A DNA stretch of 64,000 nt from Scortum barcoo (taxonomy: Eukaryota > Chordata > Actinopteri > Centrarchiformes > Terapontidae). Position numbers and translations under genes: made by a program. The DNA lies in contig CM041538.1 of NCBI GenBank assembly GCA_023238725.1, forward strand, positions 3,602,380 through 3,666,379, written 5' to 3'. Under the pieces are notes generated by a model. That model worked only from the letters and a program-made list of their open reading frames with translations. It was not told the origin of the DNA and did no database searches. Positions 35,201 to 44,384 of the stretch are shown in pieces (the first letter of the stretch is position 1; each line of letters opens with the position of its first letter).

Positions 35201-36821
35201 CAGTCTGAAGATAGAGTATGTAATCACCTCATCAATCAGCAGTAAGAGTCTCTCAGCTGCTGCAAACCGAATCACTTCCTCGATTGATTTCCTGTCCTGC
35301 ACATGACCTAGGAGAGCAAACAAAAAAGAATGACGGCAAGGAAGTTTAAACAGGTGGCTTTAATGTTGTCTCTGTTTGTTGTTTACCTGTGGGGTTTCCT
35401 GGGTTGCTGATGTAAAGGGCTCTGGGCCTGCAGCGCCCCCTAGCTGCCTTCATAGCTCGGTGCAGCTCGTCCAGGTCCACAGCCCAGCCTCGGTCCTCAA
35501 TCAACTGGTACGGCACCTCGGTCACCCCGGCCTCATCCAGCACCATAGGCAGGGTATGTGGGCAGGGCATCGGGGTCAACACGCCCGTCTGAGTCTCCCC
35601 CTCACCGCTGGCCATCAGGTGCAAAATCATCTTAACACAACAGAACAACATATAAAACTTCAGGCTGACTTCCTGGTTCAGCTTAGACCTACTCTACTCG
35701 AAGAGGTTCAGGTCATCGGTTTCCAACTTTTTGTCTCTGTCTGTCTGTGTTTTATTTGGACTGATCTTTCCCTGTTTTATCAAACAATAGTGCAGTGAAA
35801 TGCCACACACAGTGCAATACCATCAGGGCCTTTTGAGAACCAGCAGAAATGAAGATGTTTTTGCTGTAAGAAGGCACTCCAGCGTCCCGTCTCTTGATGA
35901 ATTCAGCGATGCTTTGCCTGACGTGATGAATGCCAGACGAGGGTGTATAGCAGCCTGTGGATCAGTCAGTGGATATGCCATATCAAAATACTAGTTAGTT
36001 AGTTAGTAAAAGTCAGACAGATTCACGGAAAGGGCCCTCTTTCAGTCCTTACCCACACTTCCTCCATCACAGATCTCCAGAAGTTCCTGAGCCCTCAGAC
36101 AAACATCAGGAGGAAGATTTTTGTTTTTCAGCAGCTCAGGATACAGACATACAGCCAAGACCTGAGAAAATAGGCCATATATAGGACAATATGAAGCTGG
36201 AGAAGAGCTAGAGAAGCTAGAAATATTTATGCAATTTCTAGAGGAAAGTGCCTCGCTGAATTTAAAAAAATTCAAATGTGTAAAAAGTAAAAGTGTTTGA
36301 GGAGATATTGTTTACTGAATCATATAAAAGCCCAAATGACAAAACTAACCTGGCGAACAAATGAGATGGTTTTCATTCCTGCCTTGTGAGCATCACTTGA
36401 GCTGACATCAATCACCTCTTTGAAGGGTTTCTGCGCCCCCTAGAAGGGAACGTATTAATGCAACAAAAAATTATGTCCAGTTCTGTATAAACTGTATAAA
36501 CAGTCATTTCACTTTGGTGAATCAGTAGTTAATAATAAATTATAAAACAATATATTTCATTGGTTTGATGGAAGTTCCCTTGATACCTGTACTTGCTCTA
36601 TATCAGAGACCATTGTAGAAGTAAATCTTGGAATACAAATACTCAGAAATGATACAGTACACAGTATTCACAATAGTGTGAAGGTGGTTGAATAAAGTCA
36701 GATCCCTGTCACTTACCTGTGTGATCTCTTGTGTGATGTGTGCAGCCAGACTCTGTAATCCACTGTGTGGTGAGACTCTTATCCCCCTTATTCTGGGATT
36801 CACATGTTGCAGGGAACTCAT
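32232..36821 (-). CDS. Alanine aminotransferase-like protein B (GPT/ALT family), Schiff-base lysine absent
   Basis: Head-to-tail tandem paralogue upstream of gene A. Exons 5' to 3': 36821-36717, 36439-36350, 36161-36053, 35954-35821, 35630-35387, 35307-35228, 35126-34990, 34104-33930, 33770-33615, 33045-32942, 32337-32232; 1440 nt, 479 aa, fully open. It has the same exon layout and phases as gene A. Marks include KPFKEVIDVSSSDAHKAGMK, SFVRQVLAVCLYPELL, ISNPGNPTGHVQ, LLLIDEVYQDSVYGQHKEF, ECGLRAGYMEVVNMDPEMK and C-terminal HHLRLCILVP. Like gene A it reads SFHSLSSACMGE where active ALT has SFHSTSKGYMGE, so the PLP Schiff-base Lys is missing; the Asp of LIDE and the Arg of ECGLR remain. Both A and B have a Lys in the phosphate-loop region (SAGSQKAL here). 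Exons 5 and 7 are almost identical to gene A; the others are clearly diverged. No organelle targeting sequence is seen. Confidence 0.9.
32483..32501 (-). promoter_or_regulatory. CTCF-like motif in intron 10 of gene B
   Basis: Minus strand CAGCCACCAGGGGGCGATA is a strong match to the CTCF core. Motif evidence only. Confidence 0.45.
36431..36447 (-). promoter_or_regulatory. CTCF-like motif overlapping the exon 2 acceptor of gene B
   Basis: Minus strand CCTTCTAGGGGGCGCAG fits the CTCF core and spans the splice acceptor (TAG/GGGGCG). It may be chance, because the codons GGG GCG are part of it. Confidence 0.3.
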
Positions 36822-38019
36822 TGCTTTTCAGCTAGAATGGTTTTATTTAGTTTCCAATCTCAAAACTAGATAATCTGAGGAGCTCAGTCAGACAGACACA
36901 GGAGGGATTGCGGTCAAATTACAAAAACAGACAGAAGCAATACAACTTTCAGTAAAACTCCTTTCTCACCACAGAGGTGAATGGATAACTAGTCTATCAC
37001 TGCCCTGTTTGGAAATCTCAATGTCATCCTGTTCCTCTGTTTGATGAGTAAGCCTTCATACTCATTTCTGACTGTACTTCAGTATATACACCTCATCTGA
37101 CATGGACTTTGTACAAGGTAAACTTTTTCAAAATTTCTCCAAAAATACAATGAATGTTAAATGCTCCCTCACTGGGGCACCTGATGGTGTGTAAAGTGTA
37201 ACATTCACTCTTTGAGCAAACATGAAACTGGTTAAATGCTTTGGGTATTTTGAAATAAAACAAAAATGTCTGATTATATATATATGTGGCATGTATTTAT
37301 TCGTATCATTATTTATTGTATATTGTTGTTAAGTTCTAAACACTGTATGGCTCCACAAGTCATGTGTCAGCGAAAAACCAAGAGAGGGTGTGGGGGGGAC
37401 TAACTTTTGTCAGCTAGTCTGCCAAACGTTGTCTTAAACCTATCACTGTCAGCTCTGGTAAAACAGAGACTCTCGCTGAAAGGAAATAAATCAGTCGACT
37501 CGCCCCCACAGGTAGGAAGCACCATATCATCTACCAGTGATTCTGGTAGATACCAGGTCAGAACAGGTTGTTATCTGACAATCAGCACTGATAAAACCAT
37601 GTTCATCCTGTGGCATAGGCCCGACTGTGCAGGGTGTTTCACTGGGATTTGCAGTGGTGACATTTTTTTGTATCCCCTACAACCTGCAAATATTGTCCTA
37701 TTGTCATTTTGGAGCCTTACTATGAAACCATATCCAAATATCTCAAGTGATGTGAAGTTTGCCTTTGTGGCAAATCCCAGTGAAATATGGTCTACATGTC
37801 AACTTTCAATAAGCGCCTTTAAACTTTGAACATCTTTTCACCGATGACCACAGCCATTTTTTAAACATCTTCTAAACTTAAAAATGCTCACCATAAAAGT
37901 AGCTCTGGCTGTGGGACCATAAAAAACCAACATGATGGTAGGTCAGCTGTCCTAAAAAAGTCCCATCTGATCAGTTAGCTTAGGGATGCTAGTTGGCTGG
38001 TTCACCTTAGAGAGAGCAA

Positions 38020-38185
38020 GGTTATGTACTTTCCCCTGCCTCTGGTCTTCATGCTAAGCTAAACTAAGCATATCTTGATTTCAGCCTTTTTACTAAAGTG
38101 ACAATATCATCGGCTTGAGATTTAATCTTCTCATTTCACTCTTGGACAGAAAGTAAAGAAGCATATTTCCTGAAACATATTCTGG
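38020..38185 (+). repeat. Dispersed fish repeat, GCTAAGCTAA type, copy 2
   Basis: CATGCTAAGCTAAACTAAGC, ATCTTCTCATTTCACTCTTG-like sequence and AAGCATATTTCCTGAAACAT follow the same order as at 15595-15790. Confidence 0.55.
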
Positions 38186-38469
38186 TCAAGCTCCTGACAT
38201 TTTTCATTTCTTGGTCTATAAGCTGTGGAAAGCAGCTCAGGTTTAAATTGTAAACTCAGACAGATTGTAGAGTTTAATCTCACAATGAAAAGTCAATTTT
38301 TAGCTTCCTGTGTTCTCGGATGCAAATAATTTACTACGGCCAGACTGAGCAGGCTTTACATTTTTTTGACATCTTTATATAAATGTAAGATAATAAAGCA
38401 GTAGTAGGTAACCAGGTAACAATCAGACAGAATATCTGAAGGAGCTTATAAAGGAGTGCATAAAGAACA

Positions 38470-38590
38470 ACCACGCAATGACAAAACAACAGTTTACATG
38501 AAAGATAAGTAATCAGAAAAAGAGCAATGAAGAAAAGAAAGTTAAAAACAGAGAATCAGATCAAGTGAGGGGAGAGACTAAATATAATGA
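38470..38590 (+). repeat. Dispersed repeat family R1, copy 2
   Basis: ACAAAACAACAGTTTACATG and AAAGATAAGTAA are identical to the copy at 25060-25200; the rest is diverged. Confidence 0.55.
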
Positions 38591-38773
38591 AGTGATAAAT
38601 GATGATGTGTCATTGCAGATTAAGCTTCCCAGCAGTGTATAAAGTTCATATCTGAACCACATTTACCAGCTGCTGCATTAAACTTTATTATAATCCAATA
38701 ATATAACGTGTATTATGGGGGAAACGGGCCATTATGTAAATGAGTACATTTTAATGCCAACACTAACATACTT

Positions 38774-38784
38774 TTAATAGATTA
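38774..38784. repeat. Left target-site duplication of the Rex3-like insertion
   Basis: TTAATAGATTA, identical to 41364-41374. Confidence 0.85.
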
Positions 38785-39470
38785 TCCATCCATCCATCCA
38801 TTTTCAACGATCTTGATCCGGGACCGGGTCGCGGAGGCAGCAGTCTGAGCAGAGATGCCCAGAACTTCCCTCACCCCAGACACTTCCTCCAGCTCTTCCG
38901 GGGGGACCCCGAGGCGTTCCCAGGCCAGCCGAGAGACATAGTCTCTCCAGCGTGTCCTGGGTCTCCCCTCCCCGAGGCCTCCTCCCGGTGGGACATGCCT
39001 GGAACACCTCCCTAGGCATCCAGGGCATCCGAAACAGATGCCCAAGCCACCTCAGCTGACTCCTCTCGATGCGCGAAGGAGCAGCGGCTCTACTCCGAGC
39101 TCCTCCCGAGTGACCGAGCTTCTCACCCTATCTCTAAGGGAGCGCCCAGCCACCCTGCGGAGGAACCTCATTTCGGCCGCTTGTATCCGCGATCTTGTCC
39201 TTTCGGTCATTACCCAAAGTTACCCAAAGTGACCATAGGTGAGGGTGGGAGCGTAGATTGACCAGGTAAATCGAGAGCTAGAGCCTTTGACACTCAGCTC
39301 CTTCTTCACCACAACGGTCCGGTACACACTGACTGCGCATAACTGCATGGACGCTGCACCAATCCGCCTGTCAATCTCATGCTCCATCTTTCCCTCACTT
39401 GTGAACAAGACCCTGAGATACTTGAACTCCTCCGCTTGAGGCAGGACCTCTCCACCAATCCTGTGAGAAG
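38785..39470 (-). pseudogene. Rex3-like polyprotein, C-terminal part
   Basis: On the minus strand it reads VLPQAEEFKYLRVLFTSEGK, EIDRRIGAAS, then after frame breaks QLRWLGHLFRMPRM-like sequence, VPPGGGLGEGRPRTRWRDYV and RLAWERLGVPPEELEEVSGV. This is the region downstream of the reverse transcriptase palm in this fish element family. The GGAT tail follows at once. Confidence 0.75.
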
Positions 39471-39479
39471 CCTAAGCTC

Positions 39480-41363
39480 GTGCGGGAGGTTGAGAGATAC
39501 CGGCTAGAGATAGTCGGGCTCACCTCCATGCATAGCTTGGACTCTGGAACCCAGCTCCTTGAGAGGGGCTGGACCCTCCACAGTTTCCCAGGGTGAGCAG
39601 CGGTGAGCTGGTGTGGGCTTGCTTATAGCTCCCCAGCTCAGCCGCCATGTGTTGGAGTTCACCCCGGTGAACGAGAGGGTCGCTTCCCTGCGCCTTCGGG
39701 TTGGGGATAGGTCTCTTGCTGTTGTTTGTGCCTACGGGCCGAACAGCAGTACAGAGTACCAGAGCCCCGGCCTTCTTGGAGTCCCTGGGAGGGGTACTTG
39801 ATGGTGTGCTCCGACTGGGGACTCCATTGTTCTACTGGGGGACTTCAACGCTCACGTGGGCAACGACAGTGATACCTGGAGGGGCGTGATCGGGAGGAAC
39901 AGCCTCCCCGATCTGAACCCGAGCGGTGTTCTGTTATTGGACTTCTGTGCTAGTCACAGTCCATAACGAACACCATGTTCGAGCATAAGGGTGTCCATCA
40001 GTGCACGTGGCACCAGGACACCCTAGGCCGGAGGTCGATGATCGACTTTGTTGTCGTTTCATCTGATCTCCGGCCGTATGTCTTGGACACTCGGGTAAAG
40101 AGAGGGGCTGAGCTGTCAACCGATCACCACCTGGTGGTGAGTTGGATCCGCTGGCAGAGGAGGAAGTTGGACAGACCTGGCAGACCCAAACGTATTGTGA
40201 GGGTCTGTTGGGAATGTCGTCTGGCCGAGCCCTCTGTCAGGGAGGTCTTCAACTCCCACCTCCGGAAGAGCTTCTCACAGATTCCGAGGGAGGCTGGGGA
40301 CATTGAGTCCGAGTGGACCATGTTCTCTCCCTCCATTGTCGACGCGGCAGTTCGAAGTTGTGGATGCAAGGTCTCTGGTGCCTGTTGTGGCGGCAACCCC
40401 CGAACCCGGTGGTGGACACCGGAAGTAAGGGATGCCGTCAGGCTGAAGAAGGAGTCCTATCGGAACATGTTGGCCTGTGGGACTCCTGACGCAGTTGACA
40501 GGTACCGGCAGGCCAAGCAAGCCGCAGCCCAGGGGTCCTGGAGGCAAAAACTCGGGTCTGGGAGGAGTTCAGTGAGGCCATGGAGGAGGACTATCGGTCG
40601 GCCTTCGAAGAGATTCTGGCAAACCGTCCGGCGCCTCAGAAGGGGGAAGCAGTACTCTGCCAACACTGTTTACAGTGCGGTGGGGAGCTGTTGACTTGAC
40701 CTCAACTGGGGACATTGTCCGGACGGTGGAAGAAAATACTTCGAGGATCTCCTCAATCCCACCGACTTGCCTTCTAATGTGAGGAAGCGGAGGCTGGGGA
40801 CTCTGAGGTGGAGCTCGTCCATCACCCAAGCCGAAGTCACTGAGGTAGTTCTGTAAGCTCTTAGTGGCAAGGCGCCGGGGGTGGATGAGATCCGCCCTGA
40901 GTACCTCAAGTCTCTGGATGTTGTGGGGCTGTCTTGGCTGACACGCCTCTGCAGCATTGCATGGAGGTTGAGGACAGTGCCTCTGGAGTGGCAAACTGGG
41001 GTGGTGGTCCCTCTTTTTAAAAAGGGGGACCGGAGAGTGTGTTCCAACTACAGGGGTTCACACTTCTCAGCCTCCCCGGGAAGGTCTACGCCAGGGTACT
41101 GGAGAGGAGAATTCGGCCGATAGTCGACCCTCGGATTCAGGAGGAACAATGCGGTTTTCGTCCCGGTCGTGGAACACTGGACCAGCTCTATACCCTCCAC
41201 AGGGTGCTTGAGGGTTTATGGGAGTTTGCCCAACCAGTCCACATGTGCTTTGTGGATCTGGAGAAGGCATTCGACCGTGTCCCTCGTGGTATTCTGTGGG
41301 GGGTCTCTGTACGATGACCGGAGCAGGAGCTTGGTTCGTATTGCCGGCAGTAAGTCAGACCTG
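39480..41363 (+). pseudogene. Rex3-like polyprotein, endonuclease and first part of reverse transcriptase
   Basis: Plus strand, read across frame breaks. The endonuclease region has LVREVERYRLEIVGLTSMHS, NERVASLRLRVGDRSLAVVC, AYGPNS, LLGDFNAHVGNDSDTWRGVI and STDHHLVV. The linker and start of reverse transcriptase follow, with GKAPGVDEIRPEYLKSLDVV, VVPLFKKGDRRVCSNYRG, EEQCGFRPGRGTLDQLYTLH and VDLEKAFDRVPRGILWG. It stops at SKSDL, exactly at the right target duplication. Confidence 0.8.
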
Positions 41364-41374
41364 TTAATAGATTA
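41364..41374. repeat. Right target-site duplication of the Rex3-like insertion
   Basis: TTAATAGATTA, identical to 38774-38784. Confidence 0.85.
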
Positions 41375-42904
41375 ATATTTGGATATAATGACTTACAAGG
41401 AAAAGCCTTTAAACTGCTGTATTGCTCCTTATAAAATACATAAATATACAGAAATATTTTACAATCATTTAGTAGTAATCACTGAAAATATATAACGTAA
41501 AGCTCAAGATTGTAAAAAAATTATTGTTTCATTAAATATGCACAAAAGACTGTAAAACTAAAACATATAATGTATTTGTAAAGTGATTTCACCCCTTTTT
41601 GTTTTTGTGGTTTTTCATTTTAAGCCTGTTGTAAGATGAACTAATAAGTCTGTCTGTTGTAGACATCCAAACAGTTTACAGACTATTAATCATATTACAA
41701 TTTGTTTACTTGGTCACCTTCTACATTAACTTTTCTCGTAGACTGACCTGAGGGTTGTTTCAAAACCTACTGTCATCTGGTTGCTTGTGTTTGAGAGAGG
41801 CACAGTGAAATTTATCATATAAATTTGTAGAGTACTGGTAGATTATGGTGAGTATTGGTATCAGGGCAAATCCGGGTTTAATTTAGTGGGGCTTCACCGG
41901 TTAAATAAAGGCTGATCAGCTTGGGATCCACTCAATGTTTCTGTCACCTCAACCTGCTTTTCTGACCTCCAGTATTTGCACCAGATTGTGAAAAAATGTC
42001 ACACGTTAGCATTGCGACGAAGAGCATCTTAGCATCTGTATATATTACTCTGATGTCTTTTTGTTTGCACTGAGATTTTAAAAACTGTTGAAATCGCATC
42101 GATGGGTGCTGACTTTTAAACACAGTCATCAAGTGGCTGTTCATAGCTCTCCTCACTGTGTCATGTCCTGCTGGCTCGCAGAGGTCATTTACTTGCAGCT
42201 GGTTTTGTGTTACAGGTCTCATAATTACAGTGCAGACAGGAGTACATGAAAGAGCTTTATTAAATGGGAACTTGCACAGGATTTGTAATGCAGAGTAATA
42301 ATACTGGACAGTTAGCATAGATACAGAGAGAAAACACAACTTGAGTCAAATCGCCTAATACACAATGGCTATAGGCCGAGAAGACGACCTTTTGCATAGA
42401 AGTCCCCACCCAGTGCAACTGTAGCATAGGGAGAAAGAGAGGTTTGTGTCTATGGGGACATTTTAAAGGGAACTCCAGGTACACAATATTTATTTCTACA
42501 TAAAGTTACAGTATCTTCAATCTGAAGTCCATTAACCTTCCTCTAGTATGTTCTTTCATCTATTAAAACAGGATCTACATCTGTTTGATAAATAAAAGAA
42601 GTTATATACAATGAGAAATTAGACAGGAGGGCGAAAGGAAGGGGAAGAAGCTACCAAAAGGGAGGGGAGGGGATTATTAGATATTAAGCCATGCAGTCAG
42701 GTCGGATTGAAGCTGCTTTTGGCAGATCCAGGACCAGCTCAGCCACATCTGTTGATTAGAGCCAGATGATGGGGACTGATCCCGGCCTCGTGGTTCAGGC
42801 GTGAAATCTGACCCGTTAGGTAAAAGAGTGCTTTGCTAGTCATCTGTGATAGCCCTTGTTTGTCGCGCGTGTCCGACTGTGACTAGCCCCTCCGCCGCAG
42901 GTGA

Positions 42905-42920
42905 CCTCCAGGGGGCGCTG
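42905..42920 (+). promoter_or_regulatory. CTCF-like motif
   Basis: CCTCCAGGGGGCGCTG is a strong match to the CTCF core, plus orientation. Motif evidence only. Confidence 0.45.
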
Positions 42921-43114
42921 CGAGGAATGTGCCCTCCTCGTTCCTCCTCCCCTGCTCGCTGTCCTCATGCGTCTTTTGAAGGTAGTATAGATATATTTAG
43001 AGCCCTTTAGAAGAAGTATTAAAAGACCTTTTCAATGTGGTTCGTTGAGGATTTTTTTTAACACAGTTCGTCCAGTTTGTGCTCTCCCAGGTAGAACAGT
43101 TAACGTCTGTGGCC

Positions 43115-43133
43115 CCACCACCTGGGGGCGCAG
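43115..43133 (+). promoter_or_regulatory. CTCF-like motif
   Basis: CCACCACCTGGGGGCGCAG fits the CTCF core, plus orientation. Confidence 0.4.
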
Positions 43134-44384
43134 TTCATGTGATCCCCTAAAAAAAGACTTGGTCTTAATTAGGAGGAACAGACTTCAGTCTTTAAATCCC
43201 TTTGAATCCATCTCATGAGTAATCCGAGTCAACGAGTGAATTCTTCCTCCATTTTGTTAGTAGCTTTCCCTTAAAGGGCCACTGTTCCAGTTGTAGAGAA
43301 AGCAGTCAGTTTTCTTTTATTTTGTTAAATATTAGAATGATTATACTCCACCAAGCGCAACATCGAAGGCACATACATGATTTTTTCTTTTTGCTACGTG
43401 TGCCCACTGCTCCCTTTCTCCATCCAGATATCTGAGTTTAATTCCCTCCATCTGTGTAACCTGAGTTTTCTTCTCCCTTATATCCTGTTTTTCATACTAA
43501 AGACCAAAACACAGCAAGAGCGAACTTGATGAGCTTCACATTTCACTTCCAAAGGTATCTGTTGATTTCACTTCATCTTTGTGCCATGCTATAAAACCAT
43601 CTACGCTAAAAAGTTCCAGTTTCTAGTGTCAAGAAGCAGCCAGCTAAAAAAAAAGACTTGTTTCTAAGCATGAGTGAGGGGTTTTCTTGTAATCTTTATT
43701 CTACTGAACATTAATATTTAGTTTTGTTGTAAAAATTGACAGAGTGTGCTGAAAATGTCAATATCAAATAGATTTATTTTTTACTTTTTGTTGTGGTGGC
43801 AGTTGGCCAGCACATTTATGACATTCAGTGTCTAACTCTTCCCCTGTCCCCTTTCATTATTGGTGGATCACAATTATTTGGTCCATAAAATGCCAGCAAA
43901 TAGTGGAAAAAGCCTTTAATATGTCATAAGGCTAATGAGGCATCTTTAAACATGTCTTTCCCAATCAATAGTCCAAAACCCCAAAAATATTAATTTATGA
44001 TCCCATAAGACAAAGACAAGCAGAAAAAAAATGACTTTACTGATTAATTATCAAAAATGACAGTGACATTCGACCCTTCACCTCTCCTGTCTGTATCATT
44101 TCCGTGAAAACGTCAGAACTCATCTCCAGTTTGCTCGTAATGTGTTTCAACCTGAAACCCATGATTGTTTTTATAGCTTAGTTTTATGAGTTTTTTTTTT
44201 TTTTTAGTCCATGAGATGCCTGTGTTTTTCTTCTTCTGAGCATGTTTTTGTTGACAGTTCTGAGTGGATTGCATGTCGCTGCTGTAGAGAGCCTGCTGTG
44301 TTGTCAGGCTTTCGCTGCACTGGTGGTAGCGAGTGTCAGGCACCGTTTGTGTTGCACTGTAGCGCTCTCTGCTGGACGAGAGGA

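Larger units (their letters stand above)
36822..38773. other. Intergenic region upstream of gene B
   Basis: It holds the 5' flank of gene B, a dispersed repeat (38020-38185) and R1 copy 2 (38470-38590). No exon was recognised. Confidence 0.5.
38785..41363. mobile_element. Rex3-like (RTE clade) retrotransposon with 5' inversion
   Basis: An insertion of 2579 bp between two copies of TTAATAGATTA. The 3' part lies on the minus strand (about 39470-38785) and ends in a GGAT/GATG tail, the hallmark of Rex3. The 5' part (endonuclease and start of reverse transcriptase) lies inverted on the plus strand (about 39470-41363). Roughly 100 codons between the two parts, including the region of the reverse transcriptase FADD motif, are absent. 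This is the layout produced by twin priming during retrotransposition. Several frameshifts and a deletion of about 15 codons near 41308 make it non-functional. Confidence 0.85.
42256..44384 (-). other. Probable 3' untranslated region of plcg1
   Basis: Downstream of the plcg1 stop there is no exon. Several AATAAA hexamers occur on the minus strand (43700-43695, 43322-43317 and 42261-42256), so the cleavage site and the UTR length cannot be fixed. The region contains two CTCF-like motifs. Between 41375 and 42255 I see nothing recognisable. Confidence 0.45.

Noticed and set aside
23087..36821. Reading the aminotransferase pair as processed or decayed pseudogenes
   Set aside because: Both have 11 introns, consensus splice sites with one weak donor, correct phases and no stop, so they are intact genes despite the missing Lys.
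40124..41047. Several long minus-strand open frames over the Rex3-like element
   Set aside because: Antisense shadows of the GC-rich endonuclease and reverse transcriptase coding strand.
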